This document shows, piece after piece, positions 41,823 through 50,906 of a DNA stretch of 64,000 nt. Numbering within the stretch: the first letter of the stretch is position 1; each line of letters starts with the position of its first letter. Source of the DNA: Oscillibacter valericigenes (GTDB taxonomy: Bacteria > Bacillota > Clostridia > Oscillospirales > Oscillospiraceae). The stretch covers positions 1 through 64,000 of the forward strand of contig NZ_JAFBIS010000008.1 in assembly GCF_021531435.1 (NCBI RefSeq), written 5' to 3'. Made by a program: the position numbers and the translations under genes. The notes beneath the pieces are model-generated. The model did no database searches. It saw nothing but the letters and a program-made list of their open reading frames with translations, and was not told the DNA's origin.

Positions 41823-41896
41823 TGGCAGCGGGTGAAGGATTCGAACCCTCACATACAGAGTCAGAGTCTGCTGTGCTACCTTTACACAAACCCGCT
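41823..41896 (-). tRNA. tRNA-Gln(CTG)
   Basis: 74-nt cloverleaf: acceptor AGCGGGT/ACCCGCT, anticodon arm GCAGA-CTCTGAC-TCTGT with anticodon CTG (CAG codon), T-arm GAGGG-TTCGAAT-CCTTC, discriminator G and encoded CCA. A single tRNA gene with its own terminator. Confidence 0.92.
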
Positions 41897-41983
41897 ATAC
41901 CTGTCCGCCGCAGCGAACAGATATTATTATACAGAAATTCGTTTTTTTGTCAAGGGGATTTCTGAAATTCTTTTTGACTTTTT

Positions 41984-44020
41984 TTACCCCTTTCGGCCAC
42001 CGAAAAATCCTTTGAAGAATCCGCTTTTTTTCTCCCGGCCGCTGCAGGACAGTCGGGCCAACGCTTTTTGAGCGTCCGCATAGTCCTGTTCCGCCGCTTT
42101 GCGGTACAGCTCCAGCGCCCGGTCTCTGTCCTTCTCCACGCCACGGCCATTTTCATAGCACCAGGCCAAATTGTACTGGGCGCGGGGCAGTTCGTGCTCC
42201 GCCGCCTTCCGGTACCAAAGCACAGCCTCCTTCCAGCTCTTGGTCACGCCCACGCCGGTCTCGTACAGGTAGCCCAGGTTGCACTGGCCCGTCCGGTCGC
42301 CCTGCTCCGCCGCCTGGCGGTATAGTTCCGCGGCCTTTTTCACGTTTTTTTCCACGCCGTGGCCAAATTCACAGCACACGCCCAAGTTGCACCGGGCACG
42401 GGCGTAGCCGGCATCGGCGGACACTTTGTACCACTTGGCGGCTTCCTCCCAGCTCTGGGGCACGCCTTTCCCGCTCTCATACAGGTAGCCTAAGTTGCAC
42501 TGGCCCGCCGGGTCGCCCTGCTCCGCCGCCGCACGGTACAGCTCCGCCGCTTTGCAGAGGTCTTCTTCCACGCCCTCGCCGTGCTCATAGCACACACCCA
42601 GGTTGCACTGGGCGGCGGCATAGCCAGCGTCCGCCGCTTTCTCATACCAGCGGACGGCCTCCGCCCAATCCTGCTCCACGCCGCGGCCACGCTTGCAGCA
42701 GACCCCCATGCAGTACATGCCCCGGGGGTCCTCCTGGTCCGCCGCCTGGCGATACCAATGGGCAGCCCGCTTCAGATTCCGCTCCACGCCTTTGCCGTGC
42801 TCATAGCACCAGGCCAGGTTGCACTGCGCCCGGGCGAATCCCTTCACCGCGGCGGCACGGTACCACTTCGCCGCCTCTTCCCAGCTCTGTTCCACGCCCC
42901 GGCCGCACTCGTACAGGTAGCCCAGGTTGCACTGGCCCGCCAGATTACCGGCGTCGGCCGCACGGCGGTACAATTTCGCCGCCTTCTCATAGTCCCGGGG
43001 GACGCCCTCTCCCCGCTCGTAGCAGACGCCCAAATCGCACATGGCCGCGGCGGAACCGGCGTCCACCGCCTTTTGATACCAGCGGCAGGCCTCCGCCTGG
43101 TCCTGCTCCACGCCATTGCCATAGTCATAAGCCCGGGCAACGGCAAACAGCCCCCGGGGATAGCCCTGGTCTGCCGCTGCGCGGTACCAGGAGAGAGCGG
43201 ACTTTAGATCCTTCTCCACACCTTTTCCGTGTTCATAGCACCAGGCCAGATTGCACTGCGCCCGGGGATAGCCCTGCTCCGCAGCCGCGCGGTACCAGCG
43301 GACCGCATCCGCCCAGCTCTGCTCCACGCCCTGGCCGATCTCATACAAAAATCCCAGACAGCACTGGCCGGGAGCGTGGCCCTGCTCCGCGGCGGCACGG
43401 TACCATCGCACCGCCTGCTCCAGGTCCTTCGGAGTGCCCGCGCCGAATTCCATGCACCGGCCCAGCTCCGTCTGCGCTGGCGGATACCCCAGCCAGGCGG
43501 CGGAGCGGTACCACTTCACTGCCTCAGCGTCATCCAGCTCCACACCCGCGCCCCGGCTGTGTGCCTCGCCCAGCAGGAACTGGGCCCGGGGAAAGCCCTG
43601 CGCCGCGCCCTTTTGGAAGCACTCCGCGGCTTTGGCGTCATCCTGTTCCACGCCGATGCCGTTGGCATAGCAGTAGCCCAGATTCGTCAGAGCCGGTATG
43701 TAATCCCGGGCCGCGGCCTGGGCGTACAGCAGCACCGCCTGCCGGGGATCCGCCGGAACGCCCACCCCCGCCTCAAAGCACCAGGCCAGATTCGTCAGGC
43801 CCAGGGGGTCATCCATGGCGACGGCCCGCTGGTAGCAGGCCAGGGCGTCGGTCCCGCGCGCATCATCCACGGCATCATTGCCCAGGGACACCCAGTTGGC
43901 CGCGGTCAGTTCCTCCTCCGTCACGGCGTTGAAGAACGTTCCGCCGCAGCGGGGGCAAAAATCCGGCTCCGCTTCGGCCACAAAGCCGCAGTCCGGATTT
44001 TCACAACGGTAATACTCCAT
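41984..44020 (-). CDS. zinc-ribbon protein with 16 Sel1 repeats
   Basis: 678 residues. The N-terminus has a two-CxxC-type ribbon (CENPDCG and CPRCGG within the first 26 residues). From about residue 55 to the end are sixteen Sel1-like repeats of about 36 residues, each with a G-x-G-V turn (EHGKGVEKD, ECGRGVEQS), forming a right-handed superhelix for protein binding. Repeats alternate between two closely similar subtypes (AWCYEHGKGVE.. and LGYLYE.G.GV.QSW), a sign of repeated internal duplication. No enzyme domain. It ends in a basic tail (SGREKKSGFFKGFFGGRKG). 11 bp downstream of ttcA; same transcript. Confidence 0.9.
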   Translation of the reverse strand: MEYYRCENPDCGFVAEAEPDFCPRCGGTFFNAVTEEELTAANWVSLGNDAVDDARGTDALACYQRAVAMDDPLGLTNLAWCFEAGVGVPADPRQAVLLYAQAAARDYIPALTNLGYCYANGIGVEQDDAKAAECFQKGAAQGFPRAQFLLGEAHSRGAGVELDDAEAVKWYRSAAWLGYPPAQTELGRCMEFGAGTPKDLEQAVRWYRAAAEQGHAPGQCCLGFLYEIGQGVEQSWADAVRWYRAAAEQGYPRAQCNLAWCYEHGKGVEKDLKSALSWYRAAADQGYPRGLFAVARAYDYGNGVEQDQAEACRWYQKAVDAGSAAAMCDLGVCYERGEGVPRDYEKAAKLYRRAADAGNLAGQCNLGYLYECGRGVEQSWEEAAKWYRAAAVKGFARAQCNLAWCYEHGKGVERNLKRAAHWYRQAADQEDPRGMYCMGVCCKRGRGVEQDWAEAVRWYEKAADAGYAAAQCNLGVCYEHGEGVEEDLCKAAELYRAAAEQGDPAGQCNLGYLYESGKGVPQSWEEAAKWYKVSADAGYARARCNLGVCCEFGHGVEKNVKKAAELYRQAAEQGDRTGQCNLGYLYETGVGVTKSWKEAVLWYRKAAEHELPRAQYNLAWCYENGRGVEKDRDRALELYRKAAEQDYADAQKALARLSCSGREKKSGFFKGFFGGRKG

Positions 44021-44031
44021 ATTTTCTCCTG

Positions 44032-44901
44032 TCAGGCGTCATCCTCCCCCAGTGGGTCGGGGTCATCGTAGAAGTCCAGGAAGGAATGGGCTTTGCCCCG
44101 GTATTTAAAGCCGGGAAACGTATCCAGCTGGACGCCGTGGATGGCCCGGAAGATGCTCTTTTCAATGTTGGGATTGGTCTTTTTCAGCTCCCGCAGCAGC
44201 AGCTTCATCTCCTGCCGCTTGCTCTCCCCCACGCCGTCCTCCGCCGCGTCCCGCTCCTCCGTGAACCGGCAGGCGCACTGGAGGAACCGCAGATGATTGT
44301 AGTTTTTCCAGGCGATGATGGCGTCCTCATGGACGCAGTACAGGGGCCGTATCAGCTCCATGCCCGGGAAGTTTTTGCTGTGGAGCTTGGGAGGCATGGC
44401 CTGGAGCTGGGCGCCGTAAAACAGGCCCAGAAGGGTCGTCTCCACCACATCAGAAAAGTGGTGACCCAGGGCGATCTTGTTGCAGCCCAGCTCCCGGGCC
44501 TTGGCGTACAGAAAGCCCCGGCGCATCCGGGCGCAGAGGTAGCAGGGGTTTTTGTCCACCTGGACCGTGACGTCGAAAATATCGCTGTCAAATATGGTGA
44601 TGGGGATGCCCAGTGTCCGGGCGTTCTCCTCGATCAGCGCCCGGTTCTCCGGGTTATAGCCAGGGTCCATCACCAGAAAGGTCAGCTCAAAGGGCTGGTC
44701 CGTGTGCTTTTGCAGCTCCTGCATCAGCTTTGCCAGCACCACGGAGTCCTTGCCGCCGGAGATACACACGGCAATGCGGTCCCCAGGGGACACCAGCTCA
44801 TACCGCTTCACGGCGGCGATGAACGGATTCCAGAGCTGTTTGCGGTAGGTTTTGATGAGACTGCGCTCGGCAATCTCCTGGGGCGTCAGTTCACGGGACA
44901 T
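44032..44901 (-). CDS. ttcA: TtcA-like tRNA sulfurtransferase (PP-loop ATPase)
   Basis: 289 residues of the TtcA/CTU1 family that places 2-thiocytidine at C32 of tRNA. PP-loop CISGGKDSVVLAKLM (adenylation), CYLCARMRRGFLYAKARELGCNKIALGHHFSDVVETTLL (CxxC of the Fe-S cluster) and CACRFTEERDAAE later with the third Cys; IHGVQLDTFPGF near the end. All three cluster cysteines appear present. Upstream of the Sel1 protein by 11 bp. TtcA rather than TilS, because of the Cys pattern and length. Confidence 0.88.
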   Translation of the reverse strand: MSRELTPQEIAERSLIKTYRKQLWNPFIAAVKRYELVSPGDRIAVCISGGKDSVVLAKLMQELQKHTDQPFELTFLVMDPGYNPENRALIEENARTLGIPITIFDSDIFDVTVQVDKNPCYLCARMRRGFLYAKARELGCNKIALGHHFSDVVETTLLGLFYGAQLQAMPPKLHSKNFPGMELIRPLYCVHEDAIIAWKNYNHLRFLQCACRFTEERDAAEDGVGESKRQEMKLLLRELKKTNPNIEKSIFRAIHGVQLDTFPGFKYRGKAHSFLDFYDDPDPLGEDDA

Positions 44902-44924
44902 GGGAACCTCCGGTGCATTCAGAA

Positions 44925-45104
44925 ATGATGGGCGGCCGATGGCCGCCCCCTGGGGTCCAGGGGCACGCCCCTGGTTCTTTTGCCTCCGGCAAAAGAATCA
45001 ATTTCAATCATTTTTGTCAGGACATGCGCCTGACAAAAATACTTTGACCTAAGCGCCTTGGGCGCGTTCACCAGTGAATCGTATTCACTGGTGGGGGGAA
45101 TCTT
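44925..45104. repeat. palindrome mosaic 2
   Basis: About 180 bp of consecutive perfect hairpins: GGCGGCC-GAT-GGCCGCC, TTCTTTTGCC-TCC-GGCAAAAGAA (44975-44997), a TTTTTGTCAGG stem, GCGCCTTGGGCGC and CACCAGTGAAT / ATTCACTGGTG (45069-45093). Shares modules with mosaics 1 and 3. No gene. Confidence 0.7.
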
Positions 45105-45130
45105 AAAGGGGGGACGCCAGTCCCCTCTTT
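45105..45130 (-). terminator. shared-type terminator palindrome after cls
   Basis: AAAGGGGGGAC-GCCA-GTCCCCTCTTT, same design as those after the hydratase (24961) and efp (50876). It precedes the cls stop by 2 bp on the plus strand. Confidence 0.7.
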
Positions 45131-45131
45131 A

Positions 45132-46694
45132 TTATAGGAATATGGCCCCCAGCCGCAAAATGGAGGAAAACATCTTCCGCATCCAGGAGCGGCTGTTCCA
45201 CTCCTCCAGCGTGTACTGCTTGCTCTTGGACATCATATCGTCCATGTCCTCCAGCAGTTCCTCCACCACCGGCATGTGGTACATCAGCACGGCGCATTCG
45301 TAGTGGAGCTGGAAGGTCCGGTAGTCCATGTTGGTGCTGCCCACCAGGGCCACCTCCCGGTCCACCATCACGCTCTTGGCGTGGACGAAGCCGGGGGCAT
45401 ACTTGTAAATCTTCACGCCGTGGGCCAGCAGCTCGCCCCAGTAGGTCTCCGCCACCATGTAGGCGTACTTCTTATCCGGGATGGCGGGCACCAGCAGCCG
45501 CACATCCGCCCCGGCGTCCGCCGCGATACACAGCGCCTGCTGCATGGACTCCTCCACCGCGTAATAGGGCGTGGTGATATACAGCATTTTCTGGGCGGAG
45601 GAAATGAGCTGGAGGTACGTCTCCTCCACCGGGTTGTCCGGGTTGTTCAGGGGGCCGTCGGTGAAGGGCTGGCACCAGCCGGGACACTCCGGCATCTCAT
45701 GCCGGGGACGGTAGTAGTCATCCTCGTTGGAAAAGGTCCGGCCCATCATCTTCCACATCTGCATAAACTGGGCGGCAAACCCCCAGGCGCCTTCGCCGTC
45801 GATGCGGACGCCGCTGTCCTTCCAGTGGCCGAACCGCTCCACGATGTTAGCGTACTCATCCGCGATGTTGATGCCGCCGGTATAGGCCGTCTGGCCGTCG
45901 ATGACGGCGATCTTCCGGTGGTCCCGGTAATTGAAATAAATGCGGTTTACATAACGGTGAACGGGGTTGAACACCTCCACCTCAATGCCCGCGTCCTGGA
46001 TCGTCTGGAGCGTCGCGTCAGACAACCGGGTGAGGTTGCCGAAATCGTCAAAAATGATGTGGATCTCCACGCCGGCGGCGGCCCGCTCTTTCAGCACCGC
46101 AAAAATGCGGTCCCAGATCTGGCCCTCCGCCAGAATGTAGTATTCCAGGAAAATGTAGACCTCCGCCTGCCGGAGATGGGCAATGAGGTCATCGAAAAAG
46201 GCGGCGCCGTCCCCGAAATACCGGGCGGCGGTATTTCGGTGCAGCAGAAAGCCCCGTTTTTGCAGATAGGCCGCCAGCCGACCCCAGGCCGGGGATTTCC
46301 GGGTAAGCCGGGAGAGGTTCGCCTCGCTGGCCATCCGCTGGCTCTCCCGCTGGGGGATGGGCGGGACCTTCCGCAGGCTGAGCTGCTTGGCCTGATGGGT
46401 GCCGCCCCACAGGCAGAACAGGATCATACCGGCCACCGGCACCGCCAGCAGCAGGCACATCCACACCAGCTTATAGCTGGGGCTGCCGGGACGCTGGTAG
46501 ACCCGGATGGCAATGATGGCGCCGATAAATTCCAGCACGCTGTACACATAGCTGGCTTTCTCCCGCAGGAAATAGGTCAGCAGCAATGTGGTGGCGATCT
46601 GCGCCAACACCGTCAGGACGCACATCCCGATGCTGGCCGCGGCGGAGATCCGCCGCTCTGTCCGCTCCTGCGGATGGGGGAGCTTTTTATGCAC
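45132..46694 (-). CDS. cls: cardiolipin synthase (PLD family)
   Basis: 520 residues: two N-terminal transmembrane helices (about 20-40 and 48-85) and two PLD halves, each with HxK(x)4D: HRKIAVIDGQTAYTGGINIADEY and HAKSVMVDREVALVGSTNMDYRTF. It joins two phosphatidylglycerols into cardiolipin at the membrane. It starts at GTG (46694) after GGGAGGTG. Own terminator of the shared palindrome type. Confidence 0.95.
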   Translation of the reverse strand: MHKKLPHPQERTERRISAAASIGMCVLTVLAQIATTLLLTYFLREKASYVYSVLEFIGAIIAIRVYQRPGSPSYKLVWMCLLLAVPVAGMILFCLWGGTHQAKQLSLRKVPPIPQRESQRMASEANLSRLTRKSPAWGRLAAYLQKRGFLLHRNTAARYFGDGAAFFDDLIAHLRQAEVYIFLEYYILAEGQIWDRIFAVLKERAAAGVEIHIIFDDFGNLTRLSDATLQTIQDAGIEVEVFNPVHRYVNRIYFNYRDHRKIAVIDGQTAYTGGINIADEYANIVERFGHWKDSGVRIDGEGAWGFAAQFMQMWKMMGRTFSNEDDYYRPRHEMPECPGWCQPFTDGPLNNPDNPVEETYLQLISSAQKMLYITTPYYAVEESMQQALCIAADAGADVRLLVPAIPDKKYAYMVAETYWGELLAHGVKIYKYAPGFVHAKSVMVDREVALVGSTNMDYRTFQLHYECAVLMYHMPVVEELLEDMDDMMSKSKQYTLEEWNSRSWMRKMFSSILRLGAIFL

Positions 46695-46787
46695 AGCTCT
46701 TCACCTCCCGGTCTTTCTCTCTTTCCGGTATCATTATAACCAAAACGGGCGAATGCTTCAACTATGATTCTGTAAATTCGTTGAGAG

Positions 46788-46821
46788 GAAAAACAGCGCC
46801 GCCGCAAACGCGGCGGCGCTG
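46788..46821 (-). terminator. terminator of pncB
   Basis: Perfect 12-bp GC stem CAGCGCCGCCGC / GCGGCGGCGCTG, AAAC loop, then TTTTT on the minus strand. Confidence 0.9.
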
Positions 46822-46825
46822 GGCC

Positions 46826-48274
46826 TTATCTGCGCTGGCGCAGGAGCTCCTGCTTGATGTCCCACAGCTTCTGGCTAAGGTCGACATAATACTTATGGGG
46901 GTTCTCGAACCGCTTCACCTCGTCCCACAGGGTATCCACCTGCTCCGCGCAGTATTTCTGAATTTCCTGGAGGGAGGGCTGCTGGTAGACCAGCTGGCCG
47001 CCCTTGAACACCTGTACCTGAAGGGGCCGGGCCTCGAAATTCGTGTAGGTCTTGCGCTTCCAGGTAGCGCGGGGGTCGAACAGCTCCAGCGGCTGCGTCT
47101 CATCCACCGTCTCGTCCCAGACGGCGATATAATCCGCTTCGGCCTTGCCGGTAGCCTTATCGAAAATGCGGTAGGTCTTTTTGAAGTGGGGATTCGTGAT
47201 CTTGTCCACGTTCTCGCTGACCTTGATCTTGGGAATGATGTTGCCCTGGGCATCCTCCACGGCGGCCAGCTTGTACACGCCGCCGAACACCGGCTGGCTG
47301 CTGGCGGTGATCATCCGCTCGCCGACGCCGAACATGTCGATCTTGGCGCCCTGCTGCAGCAGGTCCCGGATGATGTACTCGTCCAGCGAGTTAGACGCGG
47401 AAATCTGGCACTCGGTCCAACCCGCGTCGTCCAGCATCTTCCGGGCCTCCCGGGAGAGGTAGGCGATGTCACCGGAGTCCAGACGGATGCCGCACTTGGT
47501 GATACCCAGGGGCTTCAGCACCTCGTTGAAGGCCCGGATGGCGTCGGGCACGCCGGATTTCAGGACGTTATAAGTATCCACCAGGAGCGTTGCGTTGGTG
47601 GGATAGATCTGGCAGTAGGTCTTAAAGGCCTCGTACTGGCTGTCAAACATCTGGACCCAGGAGTGGGCCATGGTGCCGCCGGCGGGGACGCCGTAGAGCT
47701 GGTCGGAGATGGTGCAGGCCGTGCCCTTGCAGCCGCCGATATAGGCCGCCCGGGCGCCGGAGATGGCGCCGTCGGTGCCCTGGGCCCGGCGGGATCCGAA
47801 TTCCAGCACCGTCCGCCCCTGAGCCGCCCGGCAGATGCGGTTGGCTTTGGTGGCGATCAGGCTCTGGTGGTTCACCGTCAGCAGTGTGAACGTCTCAATG
47901 AGCTGGGCCTCGATAGCCTTGGCCCGGACCGTTACCACCGGCTCCCGGGGGAAAATGGGTGTGCCCTCCGGGATAGCCCAAATATCGCCGGAAAAATGGA
48001 AATTCCGGAGATAGTTCAAAAACTCCTCAGAAAACAGATTCTTACTCCGCAGGTACGCAATATCCTCCTCATCAAAATGGAGGTTTTCTATGTAATCAAT
48101 GAGCTGGCTGAGGCCCGCGCAGACGGCAAAGCCGCCCTTGTCCGGGACGTCCCGGAAGAATACATCAAAATATGTGATCCGGTCCTGATAGCCCGCCTGA
48201 AAATACCCATTGCCCATGGTCAGCTCGTAAAAGTCGCAGAGCATGGTCATATTCAGTTTCTTTTCCGTATCCAT
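46826..48274 (-). CDS. pncB: nicotinate phosphoribosyltransferase
   Basis: 482 residues, the NAPRTase family that converts nicotinate and PRPP to nicotinate mononucleotide, first step of the Preiss-Handler route. Motifs: FYELTMGNGYFQAGYQDRITYFDVFFR, ILEFGSRRAQGTDGAISGARAAYIGG (PRPP and substrate loop), GTMAHSWVQMFDSQYEAF (catalytic His) and LDSGDIAYLSREARKMLDDAG with SNSLDEYIIRDLLQQGAKIDMFGVGERM. The NadD-YqeK protein at 59084 would use its product. Promoter at 48332-48360. Confidence 0.95.
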   Translation of the reverse strand: MDTEKKLNMTMLCDFYELTMGNGYFQAGYQDRITYFDVFFRDVPDKGGFAVCAGLSQLIDYIENLHFDEEDIAYLRSKNLFSEEFLNYLRNFHFSGDIWAIPEGTPIFPREPVVTVRAKAIEAQLIETFTLLTVNHQSLIATKANRICRAAQGRTVLEFGSRRAQGTDGAISGARAAYIGGCKGTACTISDQLYGVPAGGTMAHSWVQMFDSQYEAFKTYCQIYPTNATLLVDTYNVLKSGVPDAIRAFNEVLKPLGITKCGIRLDSGDIAYLSREARKMLDDAGWTECQISASNSLDEYIIRDLLQQGAKIDMFGVGERMITASSQPVFGGVYKLAAVEDAQGNIIPKIKVSENVDKITNPHFKKTYRIFDKATGKAEADYIAVWDETVDETQPLELFDPRATWKRKTYTNFEARPLQVQVFKGGQLVYQQPSLQEIQKYCAEQVDTLWDEVKRFENPHKYYVDLSQKLWDIKQELLRQRR

Positions 48275-48331
48275 AACTACACCTCGGTATCATGTTGGGC
48301 AAGTGTCTTGTCACCTGGCTTGATTATAAGC

Positions 48332-48360
48332 ATTATAAGCGGCTTTGCCCGGAAAAGCAA
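48332..48360 (-). promoter_or_regulatory. promoter for pncB
   Basis: On the minus strand TTGCTT (48355-48360), 17-bp spacer, TATAAT (48332-48337). A second TATAAT lies 9 bp further down. Confidence 0.6.
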
Positions 48361-48400
48361 TCGTTTTTCAAAAAACGCGTCAAATATTTGTCAATTCTGA

Positions 48401-48429
48401 TTGACAAGGCGGCTCCCCTCCCCTATGAT
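48401..48429 (+). promoter_or_regulatory. promoter for coaW
   Basis: TTGACA (48401-48406), 17-bp spacer, TATGAT (48424-48429), 50 bp before the ATG. Confidence 0.7.
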
Positions 48430-48478
48430 GAGGGAGAATCAAAGCGCCCCGGCGCTTTTCAAAGTGAGGGATCATCAC

Positions 48479-49318
48479 ATGGATGTGATTTTGGGTATTG
48501 ACATCGGCGGCTCCACCACGAAAATCGTGGGGCTCCGGACCGACGGGAGCATCGTCTCTATGCTGCGGGTGCGGGCGGATGACCAGGTGACCAGCCTGTA
48601 CGGTGCCCTGGGCAACTATCTCACCAGCAACGGACTGACCCTGACAGATGTGCGGCGGATCGTCCTCACCGGCGTCGGCGCGAGCTACGTGGAGGGCGAC
48701 ATTTACGGCCTGCCCACCTGCAAGGTGGACGAGTTCTCCGCCAGCGGCACCGGGGCGCTGGCGCTCTCCGGCCAGGACAAGGCCGTGGTGGTCACTATGG
48801 GCACCGGCACCGCTTTCATGTGGGCGGAAAAGGACGGCACCGTGCGGCACCTGTGCGGCAGCGGCATCGGCGGCGGCACCTTGGGCGGCCTGTGCCGCAA
48901 GCTGGTGGGCATGGAGCGGTTCGGCCAGATCAAAAAGCTGGCCGCCGGCGGCGATTTGGGCCAGGTGGACCTGACCATTGCCGACATTACCTGCCACCCC
49001 GCTCCCACGCTGGACCCCACCCTCACCGCCGCCAACTTCGGCAATCTGGCGGAGGACGCCTCCCCCGCTGACCTGGCCGCCGGGGCGGTGAATCTGGTGC
49101 TCCAGGCCATCGGCACCATGACGGTGCTGGCCTGCCAGTGCTGCGATACCCGGACTGTGGTGCTGACCGGGTCCATGACCACCCTGGACCAGGTGCAGCC
49201 CAACTTTGAGAATTTTGAAAAGCTCTACGGCATCCACTACATCGTACCCGAAAACGCCACCTTCGCCACCGCCATCGGCGCGGGGCTGTGCAGCCTGAAG
49301 AAAAAGGCGGTGGAGTGA
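48479..49318 (+). CDS. coaW: type II pantothenate kinase
   Basis: 279 residues of the ASKHA fold: ILGIDIGGSTTKIVGL (phosphate 1), VVVTMGTGTAFMWAEKDGTVRHLCGSGIGGGTLGGLCRKLVG (phosphate 2 and catalytic region) and RTVVLTGSMTTLDQ. It phosphorylates pantothenate at the start of coenzyme A synthesis; type II enzymes resist CoA feedback. Good promoter. Start at 48479 after GAGGG. The stop overlaps the HD-domain gene start by 1 bp, so they form one operon. Confidence 0.92.
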   Translation: MDVILGIDIGGSTTKIVGLRTDGSIVSMLRVRADDQVTSLYGALGNYLTSNGLTLTDVRRIVLTGVGASYVEGDIYGLPTCKVDEFSASGTGALALSGQDKAVVVTMGTGTAFMWAEKDGTVRHLCGSGIGGGTLGGLCRKLVGMERFGQIKKLAAGGDLGQVDLTIADITCHPAPTLDPTLTAANFGNLAEDASPADLAAGAVNLVLQAIGTMTVLACQCCDTRTVVLTGSMTTLDQVQPNFENFEKLYGIHYIVPENATFATAIGAGLCSLKKKAVE

Positions 49319-50331
49319 TGGAAAACCGGGCGGGCGCCATGCAGGCCCTGTGGCCGGTCTACCATCCCGATCTTCCTGCCTTTCTGCGGGAGCTGGCCGA
49401 AACGCCGGAAATGCGGCGGCTGCGAAACGTGGGCATGAACTGCGGCTGCGAATACACGGACTTCCCCCGGTTCCGAAAGCTGGCGCCCTATTCCCGCTTC
49501 GACCACAGCGTGGGCGTAGGGCTCATCGTGTGGCACTTTACCAAAAGCCCCGCCCAGGCAGCGGCGGGGCTGCTCCATGACATCGCCACCCCGGTCTTTG
49601 CCCATGTGGTGGATTTCCTCAACGGGGACCACCTGCGGCAGGAGTCCACGGAGGCTCGGACAGCGGAGCTGATCGACCGCTCCCCTGAAATCCGGCGTAT
49701 TTTACAGCGGGAGGGGTTGACGGTCTCTCAAGTAGCGGACTACCACGACTACCCCATCGCCGACAACGACACGCCCTGGCTGTCGGCGGACCGGTTGGAA
49801 TACTCTCTTGGGAACCTGTGGAACTACGGTCTGATCTCTTTTGAGAAGGCCCGGTCTTATTACGCGGACCTGACCGTCGCGGAAAATGAGGATGGCCAGC
49901 CGGAGCTGGCTTTCCGCACGCCGGAGACAGCGGCCGGTTTCGCCATGGACGCCCTGGGCACCGCCCGCATCTATGTGGCGGACGAGGACCGCTTCTCCAT
50001 GGAGGTGCTGGCCCGGCTGCTGCGGCTGGCGCTGGAGCGGAACGTCATCGGCCCGGAGGACCTGTACGGCACGGAGCCCCAGGTCATCCGCAGGCTGGAA
50101 GCGGACGCGGTCTGCGGTCCGCTGTGGCGGCGTTACCGGGGATACACAAACATCGAATCCCGGCCCAGCCGCCCCGCGGAAGGCCAGTGGCTCCAGATAC
50201 CTGCCAAGCTGCGCTGCATCGACCCGCTGGCGGTGGGAATGGGGCGGGTTTCCCAGTGGGCGCCCCAATTCCGGCAGTCTCTGGAGGAATTTCGTGAGAC
50301 CAGCTTTGACAGCTGGCTGGGGCCTGTATGA
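49318..50331 (+). CDS. HD-domain phosphohydrolase
   Basis: 337 residues. The HD metal site is visible: FRKLAPYSRFDHSVGVGLIVWHFTKSPAQAAAGLLHDIATPVFAHVVDFLNGDHLRQES (His, HD and later His), and Asp in LSADRLEYSLGNL. The order is like deoxynucleotide triphosphohydrolases and related nucleotidases, but the N-terminal and C-terminal parts are not diagnostic. Overlaps coaW by 1 bp (TGATG), so co-translation is likely. Substrate unknown. Confidence 0.85.
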   Translation: MENRAGAMQALWPVYHPDLPAFLRELAETPEMRRLRNVGMNCGCEYTDFPRFRKLAPYSRFDHSVGVGLIVWHFTKSPAQAAAGLLHDIATPVFAHVVDFLNGDHLRQESTEARTAELIDRSPEIRRILQREGLTVSQVADYHDYPIADNDTPWLSADRLEYSLGNLWNYGLISFEKARSYYADLTVAENEDGQPELAFRTPETAAGFAMDALGTARIYVADEDRFSMEVLARLLRLALERNVIGPEDLYGTEPQVIRRLEADAVCGPLWRRYRGYTNIESRPSRPAEGQWLQIPAKLRCIDPLAVGMGRVSQWAPQFRQSLEEFRETSFDSWLGPV

Positions 50332-50346
50332 TACCAACTCATATAA

Positions 50347-50376
50347 AAACGCCCGGTGCGCAGGCACCGGGCGTTT
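50347..50376 (+). terminator. terminator of coaW/HD operon
   Basis: Perfect AAACGCCCGGTGC / GCACCGGGCGTTT with GCAG loop; bidirectional, also serving the gene ending at 50392. Confidence 0.9.
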
Positions 50377-50391
50377 CCTATTCTCGGGGAA

Positions 50392-50820
50392 TTATTCCTC
50401 GCCGTCCTCGGGTTCCTCGTCCAGGCTGGTCAGGTCGAACTCCAGCTTCTCGCCGCAGTTGGGGCAGATGACCTCGCCGTCTTCTAGGATGGACTCGTCA
50501 AAGTAGATGGTCTCCTCGCAGGTGGGGCAGGTGGTGGCGTAGCACTCCTCATCCTCGTCCAGCTCGTCTTCCTCGTACTCGTCGTCCTCGTCGTCCCAGT
50601 CCTCGAACACGATGTCTTCCACATCCTCCAGGTCATCGCTGACGGCGTCCAGGCCGTCGGCCAGCTCCGCCTGCTCGTCCTGGATGTCCTCCAGCTCCAG
50701 AGCAATGTCCTCCAGCACATCGATGATAGCGGCGAGCAGCTTGCCCTCCTTCTTCTCGGTGTCCAGCTCCATGCCCTCGGCCAGGCCCTTCAGATAGGCG
50801 ACCTTCTCAGAGATTTCCAT
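50392..50820 (-). CDS. CD1247-type acidic zinc-ribbon protein
   Basis: 142 residues: N-terminal helices MEISEKVAYLKGLAEGMELDTEKKEGKLLAAIIDVLEDIALELEDI, a very acidic middle (DDEDDEYEEDELDEDEE), and CPTCEETIYF with CPNCGEKLEF, a four-Cys zinc ribbon. The pattern is that of the CD1247 N-terminal domain family of clostridia, unknown function but conserved. AAAGGAG start. Followed on the same strand by efp upstream, and by a bidirectional terminator. Confidence 0.85.
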   Translation of the reverse strand: MEISEKVAYLKGLAEGMELDTEKKEGKLLAAIIDVLEDIALELEDIQDEQAELADGLDAVSDDLEDVEDIVFEDWDDEDDEYEEDELDEDEECYATTCPTCEETIYFDESILEDGEVICPNCGEKLEFDLTSLDEEPEDGEE

Positions 50821-50875
50821 AGCGGTTGCTCCTTTCTTGATAAAAAATGTTGTAGTTCCCTTTCCAAGGGGGAAG

Positions 50876-50901
50876 AAAGGGGGGACGGAAGTCCCCCCTT
50901 T
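50876..50901 (-). terminator. shared-type terminator palindrome after efp
   Basis: AAAGGGGGGAC-GGAA-GTCCCCCCTTT, 6 bp after the efp stop; third copy of the AAAG(A/G)GGGGAC design. Confidence 0.85.
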
Positions 50902-50906
50902 ATGTC

